NCBI GenBank assembly: GCA_017613015.1 | Contig: JAGAEQ010000080.1 | Span: forward strand, 1 to 42,314 | Direction: 5' to 3' | Source: Bacteroidales bacterium | GTDB taxonomy: Bacteria; Bacteroidota; Bacteroidia; Bacteroidales; WCHB1-69 | DNA length: 42,314 nt | Shown here: positions 17,605 through 25,616 of the stretch, in pieces | How the letters are laid out: every line of letters begins with the position of its first letter | Numbering within the stretch: position 1 is the first letter of the stretch | Made by a program: the position numbers and the translations under genes | Notes under the pieces: generated by a model | What the model was told of the DNA's origin: nothing | Databases searched by the model: none | What the model saw: the letters and a program-made list of their open reading frames with translations, nothing else

Positions 17605-19404
17605 GTGAAACCAAAATTTCTCCATTCGTTACGGGAAGACTACAAGTTCTTTATCTGGGACTACATTGACAAAGTCCACGGCACCCTGAAGACGGCCAGT
17701 ATTTTTGTGTCCTTCTTCACGATATGCGTGATTGCCTATTACTATGGCTTTCCCCAGACAGGGACTTCGGCCTTCACCTGCAAGGTCCTCATCCATTGCA
17801 GCCTGATTTTCTACATTCTGAAATACCTGCTGTCGGCCTTCTTCTCCATACACGTTTGGGAGCACATACGGAAGAACAAGGTGGAAGGCATTGTAATTCT
17901 TTGCATTCTGCTTTGGTACATCCTGACCTACCTGCTGAAGCCCGCACATTTGGGGAGTGAATTCAGCCGGAACGACATCAACGACATCAGCGACATCACC
18001 ATGCTGCTGATTCAGATATACTTCTTTTTCATGATGCTTTTCGACCTGTCGAACATGGGACAGTTGTTCAACCGCTTCCATTTTGGCCCTAGAGGCTGGA
18101 TGATAGGCTCTTTCCTGCTGCTGATACTTTCGGGGACCCTGCTGCTGATGCTGCCCGAAATGACACATAACGGCATAGGTTTCTGCAACGCCCTGTTCAC
18201 GGCCACCAGCGCCAGCACCATCACTGGCCTGACCGTAGTGGACACGGCCACCGCCTTCACCCGCAAAGGGCATGTGGTTCTGCTGATTCTCATGCAGTTG
18301 GGAGGTATCAACATCATCTGCTTCGCCACCTTCCTCTCCACTTCCTACCGGGAGAAAAAAGTGCGTTCCCAGTCGGTGATGCAGGAAATCCTGAACACCA
18401 GCTTTTCCGGCTCCAAAACCATGCTGCGCACCATTTTGGGCTACACCTTCCTCCTTGAGCTGATCGGTTTCATACTGTTTTTCCTGCATTGGAACCACAC
18501 GCAATACTACAGCAACTCCATCACCCAGAACATTTTCCTTTCGGCTTTTCACGCCATTGCCGCGTTCAACAACTCCGGCATTTCGGTGCTGGAGGGCGGC
18601 ATGATGAACCCGCTGTACAGCCAGGACTATTACGTGCAAATTGTCACCTTGGTGCTGTTCACCTTGGGCAGCCTCGGGTTTGTCACCCTGCACGATCTGG
18701 TCAGCAACCATTTCCACCGCTACCGGGGCAAAAACTACTGGAGGCAGTTGAAAGTGACATCGCGCATCACCTTGGGAATGACCGCGGTATTGGTCGTAAT
18801 CGGCACCTTGTGCTTCTTTTTCTTCGAGCCTGCGGGCGACCGCTCCTTCGGAAAGCATTGCATGGACTCCCTCTTCATGGCCTCGTCTGCACGTTCCTGC
18901 GGTTTCAACACCTTGGACATGAACATGCTGAGCCTGCCTACCCTGTTGGTGTTCACCTGCCTGATGTTTATCGGAAGCTCCCCCACCTCCACCGGCGGCG
19001 GCATCAAGGTGACCACGTTCTACATTCTGCTCAAATCCATCAAGGCCACCATCAAAGGAAACAAGGAGGTGAACATCTCCAACCGCGCCATCCCCGGGCA
19101 TCTGATTGACAAATCCTACACCGTCGCCATGCTGGCCATCGGACTGTTGGTGGGAAGCGTGTTCCTGCTGTCCGTCTCCGACCCCCGCTTCGGATTGGAG
19201 AAAATACTGTTTGAGACCGCCTCCGCCCTCGGCAACGTGGGCATGTCGGTCAATATCAGCGCGGGGTTGAGCAATTTCGGCAAATGCGTGCTGATTGTCC
19301 TGATGTTCATCGGGCGCATCACCATTCTCACCATGGCCATTTCGGTCACCCGCAAAGCCAGCCAGAACTATTCCTTAGTCAAAACCAATTTGAGCATTTC
19401 CTAA
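17605..19404 (+). CDS. trkH: Potassium uptake membrane subunit, TrkH/KtrB family
   Basis: This is the ion-conducting membrane subunit paired with the RCK protein just upstream. The 599 residues contain the four filter regions of the family, each with its Gly: TSASTITGL, FNNSG, SSARSCGF and SALGNVGMS. The family core begins near residue 160 (GPRGWMIGSFLLL). About 150 residues precede it and hold four or so extra hydrophobic segments, which are absent from Bacillus KtrB but seen in other Bacteroidota homologues as far as I recall. Translation starts at GTG 17605, two bases after trkA; no ATG gives a sensible N-terminus. The stop TAA is directly followed by the ATG of the next gene. An inner-membrane location is certain; Na+ or H+ coupling is unknown. 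Confidence 0.95.
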   Translation: MKPKFLHSLREDYKFFIWDYIDKVHGTLKTASIFVSFFTICVIAYYYGFPQTGTSAFTCKVLIHCSLIFYILKYLLSAFFSIHVWEHIRKNKVEGIVILCILLWYILTYLLKPAHLGSEFSRNDINDISDITMLLIQIYFFFMMLFDLSNMGQLFNRFHFGPRGWMIGSFLLLILSGTLLLMLPEMTHNGIGFCNALFTATSASTITGLTVVDTATAFTRKGHVVLLILMQLGGINIICFATFLSTSYREKKVRSQSVMQEILNTSFSGSKTMLRTILGYTFLLELIGFILFFLHWNHTQYYSNSITQNIFLSAFHAIAAFNNSGISVLEGGMMNPLYSQDYYVQIVTLVLFTLGSLGFVTLHDLVSNHFHRYRGKNYWRQLKVTSRITLGMTAVLVVIGTLCFFFFEPAGDRSFGKHCMDSLFMASSARSCGFNTLDMNMLSLPTLLVFTCLMFIGSSPTSTGGGIKVTTFYILLKSIKATIKGNKEVNISNRAIPGHLIDKSYTVAMLAIGLLVGSVFLLSVSDPRFGLEKILFETASALGNVGMSVNISAGLSNFGKCVLIVLMFIGRITILTMAISVTRKASQNYSLVKTNLSIS

Positions 19405-20199
19405 ATGAACCGAGAAAACAACGGATGCCTGCCTCTGTTCTGCGCCCTCATCGGCATGCTGATTCTGGGTCCCATCGGATCCATCATCGGTTTTCTGCTG
19501 GGCAGCGCGTTCAACATGAAAAAGAAAGCCGACATCAGCGACAGTGTGCTGCGTGCCATCGCCACCCTTTTTGCCGCCCTTATGAAAGCGGACAACCGCA
19601 TCATGAAATCCGAGCTGTACTCCTACCGGGACATACTGTTGCAGCATTTCGGCCCGGAAGCGGCGGGCAAGGCCTTGGATTACCTGAGTGAGTTGAAGGA
19701 CAAGGATATTCAGATACAGGAGCCGATTGCCCTGCTGAACCTGAAACTGAACTACACCGAACGCCTGGAGATTTTGCGCTACCTGTTCCAGCTCGCCTAC
19801 GCCGACGGGGACATCAGCGCCAATGAAATGGAAGTGATACGACGGACCGCCGTGTATTTCCAAATCCGCACTTCGGACTACGAATACCTGCGGAACTCTT
19901 ACAGCTACTACTACCAATGGCAGCAGCAATACCGCTCCTCCGGCTACCAGTCAGGCGGATACCAGTCGGGAGGCGGCAGCGGAAGGGTCAGGGACACGGA
20001 TGCGGACTACGCCCTGCTGGGAGTTCAGCGCAGCGATTCCGATGAGACCATCAAGAAGGCCTACCGCCGCTTAGCCATTGACAACCATCCGGACAAGGTG
20101 GCCCACCTCGGGGAAGCCGCACGCAAGGAAGCTGAAGCAAGGTTTGCGCGAATCAACGAAGCGTATCAGCGGATTAAGGATGCGAGGGGGATAAGTTAG
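19405..20199 (+). CDS. TerB-domain J-protein (DjlA-like co-chaperone)
   Basis: The 264-residue protein has a short N-terminal hydrophobic hairpin (about 9-35, GMLILGPIGSIIGFLLGSAF), a TerB-like helical domain (about 45-160, with ALMKADNRIMKSEL and LAYADGDISANEMEVIRR), a Tyr/Gln/Ser/Gly-rich linker (about 165-195), and a C-terminal J domain (about 200-262) with the essential HPD in NHPDK. This order is that of DjlA, a membrane-anchored DnaJ partner of DnaK. It starts at the base after the trkH stop (TAAATG), so it is in the K+ uptake operon. That position suggests, without proving, a chaperone role in transporter biogenesis or envelope stress. The domain call is firm; the partner is inferred. 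Confidence 0.9.
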   Translation: MNRENNGCLPLFCALIGMLILGPIGSIIGFLLGSAFNMKKKADISDSVLRAIATLFAALMKADNRIMKSELYSYRDILLQHFGPEAAGKALDYLSELKDKDIQIQEPIALLNLKLNYTERLEILRYLFQLAYADGDISANEMEVIRRTAVYFQIRTSDYEYLRNSYSYYYQWQQQYRSSGYQSGGYQSGGGSGRVRDTDADYALLGVQRSDSDETIKKAYRRLAIDNHPDKVAHLGEAARKEAEARFARINEAYQRIKDARGIS

Positions 20200-20276
20200 G
20201 GGGAGAAGACGGAAGACAGGTTGATAGTTAATAGTTAAAAAACTTGAACATCTTAACATCTTAACAATTTAACAGT

Positions 20277-20879
20277 ATGTTTACAGGAATTGTGGAAGGG
20301 ACAGGCATCGTCAGGGAGATTATCCGGTATCAGACGAATGTGGATTTTGTGATTGAGGTGCCTTTTATCGATGAGCTGAAGATTGACCAGAGCATGGCGC
20401 ACGACGGTTGCTGCCTGACCATTGTGCGGATTGACCGGAAAAAAAAGCAGTACGTGGTGACGGCCATGGACGAGACCCTGCAAAAGACCAATCTGGGGCA
20501 TTGGACCGTTGGGTATGAGGTGAATCTGGAACGGAGCATGCGCATGGACGGACGCTTCGACGGACACATCGTGCAAGGCCACGTGGACCAGACTGCCGTC
20601 TGCACCAAAGTGACAGACGAGAACGGCAGCTGGCGCTACTATTTCCGCTACGAGCCCAAGGAGGACTACCTGACCGTCCCCAAAGGCTCCATCACGGTCA
20701 ACGGAGTCAGCCTGACAGTGGTGGATTCGGAGCCGGACCTGTTTTCCGTCGCCATCATCCCCTACACCCATAAGGTGACCAACTTCCACAATATCAAGGA
20801 AGGAAGCGTCATCAACATGGAATTTGACATTTTGGGCAAATACATCGCCCGTCTCATGGAAACCTATCTGAAAAAATAA
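20277..20879 (+). CDS. ribE: Riboflavin synthase, alpha subunit
   Basis: This enzyme dismutates two molecules of 6,7-dimethyl-8-ribityllumazine into riboflavin. The 200 residues are two tandem lumazine-binding barrels, as usual: the first starts with the family hallmark MFTGIVEGTG, the second near residue 95 with FDGHIVQGHVDQ. SITVNGVSLTVV and a C-terminal helix (DILGKYIARLMETYL) follow. Other rib genes are not adjacent. The 77-base leader is AT-rich with short tandem repeats and is too short for an FMN riboswitch. adk follows after 12 bases on the same strand. Confidence 0.96.
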   Translation: MFTGIVEGTGIVREIIRYQTNVDFVIEVPFIDELKIDQSMAHDGCCLTIVRIDRKKKQYVVTAMDETLQKTNLGHWTVGYEVNLERSMRMDGRFDGHIVQGHVDQTAVCTKVTDENGSWRYYFRYEPKEDYLTVPKGSITVNGVSLTVVDSEPDLFSVAIIPYTHKVTNFHNIKEGSVINMEFDILGKYIARLMETYLKK

Positions 20880-20891
20880 ATCCTTTTCCCC

Positions 20892-21464
20892 ATGATGAAT
20901 ATTGTGTTGTTCGGCCCTCCGGGAAGCGGAAAGGGCACCCAGTCCAAGCGTTTGCAGGAAAAATACCATTTGAGCTACATCTCCACCGGGGATGTGATTC
21001 GCGAACAAATCGCCAAAGGAACGCCCCTCGGCTTGCAGGTGAAAAACCTGTCGGAACAGGGCATTCTGGCACCGGACGAACTGGTGATTAAACTATTGGA
21101 GAGCAAGATGGACGAAAGCCCTGATACCAAGGGATTTCTGTTTGACGGATTTCCGCGCACCCACGCGCAGGCGGAGGCCTTGGACCGGCTGCTGGACCAA
21201 CGAAACACCGCCGTCCACACCATGCTCGCCTTGGACGTGCCGCAGGAGGAGCTGTTGAACCGCCTGTTGAAACGCGCTGAAATCGAAGGGCGCAAGGATG
21301 ACACCGAAGAGGTCATCCGGAAACGTTTTGTCGAATACGAGCAAAAGACCATGCCGGTAATTGATTTTTACCGCAAACAGGAAAAATACCACCGCATTGA
21401 AGGCGTGGGGAGCATGGAAGCGATTTTCCAACGCCTGTGCCAGGTGATAGACACGCTGCCGTAA
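20892..21464 (+). CDS. adk: Adenylate kinase
   Basis: Adenylate kinase converts AMP and ATP to two ADP in the cytoplasm. The 190 residues include the P-loop GPPGSGKGTQ (about 8-17), the NMP-binding region (ISTGDVIREQI), the FLFDGFPRTHAQ motif, and R-rich lid segments (LLKRAEIEGRKDDTEEVIRKR). The lid is the short type without the zinc-binding Cys cluster, which explains the length below that of E. coli Adk (214). The start could be either Met of MMN. It is followed by mnmE after one base, suggesting a ribE-adk-mnmE transcript. Confidence 0.97.
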   Translation: MMNIVLFGPPGSGKGTQSKRLQEKYHLSYISTGDVIREQIAKGTPLGLQVKNLSEQGILAPDELVIKLLESKMDESPDTKGFLFDGFPRTHAQAEALDRLLDQRNTAVHTMLALDVPQEELLNRLLKRAEIEGRKDDTEEVIRKRFVEYEQKTMPVIDFYRKQEKYHRIEGVGSMEAIFQRLCQVIDTLP

Positions 21465-21465
21465 G

Positions 21466-22824
21466 ATGGAACAGGACTGCATTTGCGCCCTTGCCACCCC
21501 CGGCGCCGGTGGCGCGTTAGGCATGGTTCGGATTTCCGGAAAAGGGACGAAAGACATTGTCTCCCGCATTTTTACGCCCAAGCGTGGAACTTTCCCATTG
21601 CCGGACAGGCAGGTATGCTACGGGGACATCCTTGCGGACGGGCAATGCCTGGACGAGGTGCTGCTGTGGACCTTTTCCGCCCCGCACTCCTACACGGGAG
21701 AGGACATGGCGGAAATCTCCTGCCACGGCTCCCCCTACATCCAAGAGCAACTGCTGGCGCTGCTGCTGCAAAACGGCTGCCGCATGGCCCAGCCCGGTGA
21801 GTTCACCCGACGCGCCTTTCTCAATGGAAAAATGGACTTGTCCCAGGCCGAAGCCGTCGCCGACCTTATCGCGACCTCTTCCAAAGCCGCTCACCAATTG
21901 GCGTTCAGTCAGTTGAAAGGAGGCTACGCGCAGGAACTGGGCCTTTTGAGGGCGGAATTCATCCGACTGGCCTCGCTGCTGGAGCTGGAACTGGATTTCA
22001 GCGAGGAGGATGTGGAGTTCGCCGACCGCAACCAATTGAAGGAACTGACCTCCATCCTTTCCGCAAAGGTGGAAAGGCTCATCCGCTCCTTCCGTATGGG
22101 CAACGCTCTCAAGCATGGCATCCCTGTGGCCATTGTGGGACGGCCCAACGCCGGGAAGTCCTCCCTGCTCAACGCCCTGCTTGCCGACGACCGCGCCATT
22201 GTCAGCCCCGTGCCGGGAACCACCCGCGACACCATAGAGGAATGCCTGAACATTGAGGGCATCACCTTCCGCTTCATTGACACCGCCGGATTGCGGGAAA
22301 GCGACAACGAAGTGGAAAACATGGGGATTGAACGCAGCCGCAAAGCCATGGAAGCCGCCGAAATCGTGCTGCACGTCACCGACCCGCGCGACGCGGACAA
22401 TGAAACGGAAGCGACACTGCAAGCTTGCGAAACACCAGGCCAAAAACAGCTGTTGGTCTGCAACAAGGAGGATTTGGAGGAAACGCCCCGCTACGGGAAC
22501 GTGCCGCAAGGCTCCAAGGCATACCGCATTTCGGCCTTGCAGGGAAAGGGCTTGGACGATCTCAAAAGCGGCATCGTCCAACTGACAGGCTACCAAGGAA
22601 ATAATGGAGAAGTACTGCTCACCAACGCCCGACACTACGAAGCGTTGCGTAACGTCCGTTCGGCACTGGAGGAAGTGGCGAAGGGGCTGGAAAGCGGCCG
22701 CACACCCGATTTATTGAGCATTGATCTGCGCCGCGCCATCTGGCATCTCGGGAGCATCACCGGAGAAGTCACGAACAATGAGATACTTGGAACCATATTT
22801 TCCAAGTTCTGCGTGGGGAAATAA
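21466..22824 (+). CDS. mnmE: tRNA modification GTPase MnmE
   Basis: MnmE, with MnmG, installs the aminomethyl/carboxymethylaminomethyl group on wobble uridine 34 of tRNAs. The 452 residues have the N-terminal formyl-THF-binding domain (CALATPGAGGALGMVRISG), a helical domain, and an inserted Ras-like G domain with the P-loop GRPNAGKSS (225-233), G3 DTAG and G4 NKED. The chain closes with FCVGK, containing the catalytic Cys of the C(I/V)GK motif. The length is standard. The gene ends the collinear ribE-adk-mnmE group. Downstream, the GC-rich coding density breaks into a 508-base gap. Confidence 0.97.
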   Translation: MEQDCICALATPGAGGALGMVRISGKGTKDIVSRIFTPKRGTFPLPDRQVCYGDILADGQCLDEVLLWTFSAPHSYTGEDMAEISCHGSPYIQEQLLALLLQNGCRMAQPGEFTRRAFLNGKMDLSQAEAVADLIATSSKAAHQLAFSQLKGGYAQELGLLRAEFIRLASLLELELDFSEEDVEFADRNQLKELTSILSAKVERLIRSFRMGNALKHGIPVAIVGRPNAGKSSLLNALLADDRAIVSPVPGTTRDTIEECLNIEGITFRFIDTAGLRESDNEVENMGIERSRKAMEAAEIVLHVTDPRDADNETEATLQACETPGQKQLLVCNKEDLEETPRYGNVPQGSKAYRISALQGKGLDDLKSGIVQLTGYQGNNGEVLLTNARHYEALRNVRSALEEVAKGLESGRTPDLLSIDLRRAIWHLGSITGEVTNNEILGTIFSKFCVGK

Positions 22825-23332
22825 TTCATTTTTTCAAAAAAGCAGAGGCGTTACATGGAACGTCCCGTCAACACTGGATTTTTGAAACGTCCTGCCGATA
22901 ATGATCCTTATTGCGTTTTTGTGTAAACAGCAACGAAACCGCGAGGATGTAAACCTGTAAACCTCCCCAAAAACCGGACGGTCAAATGATAGAACAACCC
23001 TACCGATGGATGACGCAGATGATATCAGGATGCGGATTGTTACCGCACAACAGAAATGATTATGTGTGTATTGGCGTCATCAAATCCGCCATCACCAGAT
23101 CTGCCAATGTCAACGACATCCCATTTGCATGGCGACACAGATTTCACGAGCACATTATCCGAAACACAGACGAAAAAAAAACGATGCCTGATAGAGACGC
23201 GATTAATCGCGTCTCATTTTTATCCGCCGGAACAGGATAGAGAAATTGTCTGTCAAAGCCACAAACGGGACAGATATACATATTGTCTTTCAGCACATTC
23301 TAGCGTTTCCTGTTTATCCACAATCGTGACGG
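22825..23332. other. 508-base gap without a convincing gene
   Basis: This stretch after mnmE is AT-richer than its surroundings. It holds a tandem GTAAACCT pair (22949-22964), a 22-base perfect palindrome (23194-23215), and one exact TTATCCACA nonamer (23314-23322). An 84-codon frame (22986-23240) crosses the palindrome, has no recognisable start context or protein family, and is not called. No tRNA or riboswitch fold was recognised. Confidence 0.6.
23194..23215. repeat. 22-base perfect palindrome, possible terminator or dispersed repeat
   Basis: GAGACGCGATT and its exact complement form an 11+11 inverted repeat with no loop bases, followed on the plus strand by ATTTTTAT. As RNA it would fold into a hairpin with a minimal AUUA loop and a short U-rich tail. 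That could end a transcript reading through from mnmE, although the T-run is short. The same core, GAGACGCGAT...ATCGCGTCTC, resembles dispersed palindromes I have seen in several bacterial genomes, so a repeat-family member is an alternative. Confidence 0.6.
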
Positions 23333-23617
23333 TTATAACTTTGCCCTTTCCGTGAAAATCACATGCACCGTATCGCCGAAGGTCTTGCATAACTGTTTGC
23401 GGATGTCTTTCCTAACACCGATGATGTAGCACGGCGTTCCCATCTTCACGATTTGGCCGTCGTAAGGCACATCATCGAAAGTGGCATGCACCAACAACCG
23501 TCCTTTACCAAAGAGAGCCTTGATGTCGTATGGCACCTTCACGTAAGCGGCATCCAAGCCCTCGTTTTGGAGGATAATGGCGTCGAATTCAAATATACAA
23601 GTCTTTTCTGTATTCAC
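23333..23617 (-). CDS. DUF1905 domain protein
   Basis: The 94-residue protein is a single DUF1905 domain. It shows the family pattern FEFDAIILQNEGLDAAYVKVPYDIK...FGKGRLLVHATFDDVPYDGQIVKMGTPCYIIGVRKDIRKQL...GDTVHVIF, a small beta-barrel of unknown function often found with YdeI-type domains. The start is GTG at 23617 (MNTEKT...). No ATG precedes the conserved block. It lies 36 bases downstream of ogt on the same strand and is probably cotranscribed. Its 3' side faces the gene-free gap. Confidence 0.85.
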   Translation of the reverse strand: MNTEKTCIFEFDAIILQNEGLDAAYVKVPYDIKALFGKGRLLVHATFDDVPYDGQIVKMGTPCYIIGVRKDIRKQLCKTFGDTVHVIFTERAKL

Positions 23618-23653
23618 ACGATTACGACAAAAGATAATTGTTTTCTGCTGTTT

Positions 23654-24175
23654 TTATTCACAAGACTTTTGATTAGGTTGCAAAACTCCCTCCATCTGAA
23701 GCAGGTGCAGTTTTCTGTCGATGCCTCCGGCGTAGCCGGTGAGCGAACCGCCTGTGCCGACAACACGGTGGCATGGAATGATGAGCGAAATGCTGTTGTG
23801 GCCCACCGCACCGCCGACGGCCTGGGCCGAAATCGTTGGGACATCGCGCTCGCGGGTAATCTGACGGGCAATGTCGCCGTAGCTCATCGTCTGCCCGAAG
23901 GGAATGGCGAGCATGATTTCCCATACCCGTTTCCGGAAGCCACTGGCTTTCATGCCGAGCCTCGGCGTAAAGTCTGGAGCCTTGCCGCTGAAATAAATGT
24001 CAAGCCAGCGGCGTGTCTCGTCAAATATGGGGAGGTCGTCACACTCTTCGTGCTGCTCCGCGAGTGCATCAGCAAAGTGTTTCTGCCCGTCGAACCACAA
24101 CCCGACGAGTGCCTCGCCGTCAGATGCCAGTGTGATGCCGCCAAGGGGTGACTTGTAGTGTGTCGTGTAATCCAT
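23654..24175 (-). CDS. ogt: Methylated-DNA--protein-cysteine methyltransferase
   Basis: This suicide DNA-repair protein transfers the alkyl group from O6-alkylguanine (and O4-alkylthymine) to its own Cys. The 173 residues comprise a short N-terminal ribonuclease-like domain and the C-terminal ATase domain, with the recognition segment SYGDIARQI, the Arg/Asn-containing AVGGAVGHNSIS, and the active-site PCHRV (Cys135). The extra N-terminal AraC/Ada half is lacking, so it is the Ogt/AGT type. It precedes the DUF1905 gene by 36 bases. Base composition is closer to the core genes than to the AT-rich ATPase gene upstream. Confidence 0.95.
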   Translation of the reverse strand: MDYTTHYKSPLGGITLASDGEALVGLWFDGQKHFADALAEQHEECDDLPIFDETRRWLDIYFSGKAPDFTPRLGMKASGFRKRVWEIMLAIPFGQTMSYGDIARQITRERDVPTISAQAVGGAVGHNSISLIIPCHRVVGTGGSLTGYAGGIDRKLHLLQMEGVLQPNQKSCE

Positions 24176-24270
24176 AAACTTTATAACGCTGAAAAAACGA
24201 TTCTATTGCACGCACAATGGCCCTATATGTTCATGTCGTTTTTCATGGATATGAAAAAAATAAAATTCCA

Positions 24271-25428
24271 CTATTCAAATGGGATATTTCTGAAATTGTA
24301 AAGTCCGTTCACCTCGCTTTCAATCGTATCCCTGCCATCATAGATTACTGCGGATTTTGTCACCCTGTCGCCAAAGATTTTTGATACGCTCTTTATGTTG
24401 TCAAAAAACTTGGCGTTGAATGTCTGCGACGATTTGATTTCGTAGAAATACAATTCGTTGGCCACCGTCTGGACGAGGTCAATTTCTGTGCCGCGACAGT
24501 CGCGATAGAAGTGGAAATTCGGCATCCTGCCTTCGTTGAGGCGTGACTTGACAAACTCCGTGATGACAAGATTTTCAAATATGGCTCCACGCAACGGATG
24601 GGTTTCCAGCTGCTTGGCATTCTCAATACCGAGCAGGAAGCACAGGACACCTGTGTCATAGAAATAAATCTTAGGAGTCTTCACCAAACGTTTGCTTATA
24701 TTGGCGTGATAAGGTTGCAGCTTGAAAACAATGTAGGATGCTTCCAGAATGCTGAGCCATTCTTTTAATGTGGGCGACGAAACACCTGTTTCATTTGTCA
24801 ATGACGACAGGTTGCATTCTGAGCCTACCCGACCGGCACACAGCCGAATAAACAGTTGAAATGCAGATAGATTGCTAACTTTTATCAATTGCCTGACATC
24901 ACGTTCGATATAAGTGTTGTAGTAGTTGGAATACAATCTTTCGGAATATGTCCCGTTGGCATAAGCGGCAGGATACAGCCCCTTGTACAACAACTCGTCG
25001 GTTGTCATTCCGGAGACAACGTCAGGAATCTCCCTTATAGAAAGAGGTGGAAGCGTATACAAATCCACACGGCCGGCCAGAGACTGGGTAATGTTCTGCA
25101 ACATGGAGAAATTGCTGCTGCCCGTAATCACAAAACGCCTGTCGGGATGTTCGTCAACGGCTACCTGTATATAGGAAAACAATTCCGGTAAAAGCTGTGC
25201 CTCATCAATTATCATCCCTTTTTTTACATTGTTGATAAATGCAATCGGGTTGCGTTGGATGGTGTCACGTGTCGTTAATTGTTCAAGATTCACATAGTCA
25301 TAATCGGGAAAAATATGCTTGCAAAGAGTGGTTTTTCCTGATTGACGGGGACCCGTTATGGCAGTTACACCAAAATACTGCGCACCTTTTATTATTGAAT
25401 CTGTGATAGTTCTGTTAATATACCCCAT
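24271..25428 (-). CDS. AAA-type ATP-binding protein with DUF4143 domain
   Basis: The 385-residue protein has an N-terminal AAA domain with Walker A TGPRQSGKTTL (about residues 25-35), Walker B MIIDEAQLLPEL and sensor-like FVITGSSNF, a winged-helix-like middle, and a C-terminal DUF4143 region with the nuclease-like pattern ...GTEIDLVQ...LYFYEIKSS (E-I-D...E-x-K). This is a widespread orphan family of unknown role that spreads horizontally. Proposed links to toxins or defence are unproven. The gene is visibly richer in A+T and in ATA/AAT codons than its neighbours, which supports recent transfer. ATG 25428 is used; the frame is open upstream, but that sequence carries the promoter box at 25466-25473. 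Some relatives are called ‘archaeal ATPase-like’. Confidence 0.9.
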   Translation of the reverse strand: MGYINRTITDSIIKGAQYFGVTAITGPRQSGKTTLCKHIFPDYDYVNLEQLTTRDTIQRNPIAFINNVKKGMIIDEAQLLPELFSYIQVAVDEHPDRRFVITGSSNFSMLQNITQSLAGRVDLYTLPPLSIREIPDVVSGMTTDELLYKGLYPAAYANGTYSERLYSNYYNTYIERDVRQLIKVSNLSAFQLFIRLCAGRVGSECNLSSLTNETGVSSPTLKEWLSILEASYIVFKLQPYHANISKRLVKTPKIYFYDTGVLCFLLGIENAKQLETHPLRGAIFENLVITEFVKSRLNEGRMPNFHFYRDCRGTEIDLVQTVANELYFYEIKSSQTFNAKFFDNIKSVSKIFGDRVTKSAVIYDGRDTIESEVNGLYNFRNIPFE

Positions 25429-25465
25429 GTTTTTCACAATTTTAAAATACAACTTTAAATTTGTG

Positions 25466-25473
25466 CAAAAATA
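25466..25473 (-). promoter_or_regulatory. -7 promoter box for the AAA/DUF4143 gene
   Basis: TATTTTTG on the minus strand matches TAnnTTTG, with TTG exactly 10 bases upstream (25486-25484). It lies 38 bases before ATG 25428 and inside the open frame upstream of that ATG, supporting the shorter start. Confidence 0.6.
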
Positions 25474-25616
25474 CAACTTTTCCCAAATGGAATCTGTGTG
25501 GAAATGCAAAAAAACATCACATCCCGCAATCCGCCCCTGACAGGTATTTTCCTCATGTCCAATTCTGGAAGGTGCTTGTGGGTATCTATTGCACAAACTG
25601 CAAAATTCCTTCCGAA

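Noticed and set aside
20200-20276. Possible FMN riboswitch before ribE
   Set aside because: The leader is only 77 bases, AT-rich, made of short repeats (CATCTTAA twice), and lacks the conserved FMN aptamer pattern.
22986-23240. 84-codon open frame in the gap after mnmE
   Set aside because: It runs across the 22-base palindrome, has mixed composition without a domain or signal, and has no promoter box or start context.
23314-23322. Exact DnaA box TTATCCACA near mnmE, suggesting a replication origin
   Set aside because: It is a single nonamer. No cluster of boxes, no AT-rich unwinding element, and no dnaA, dnaN, rpmH or rnpA nearby. One exact 9-mer on either strand is expected about every 130 kb by chance.
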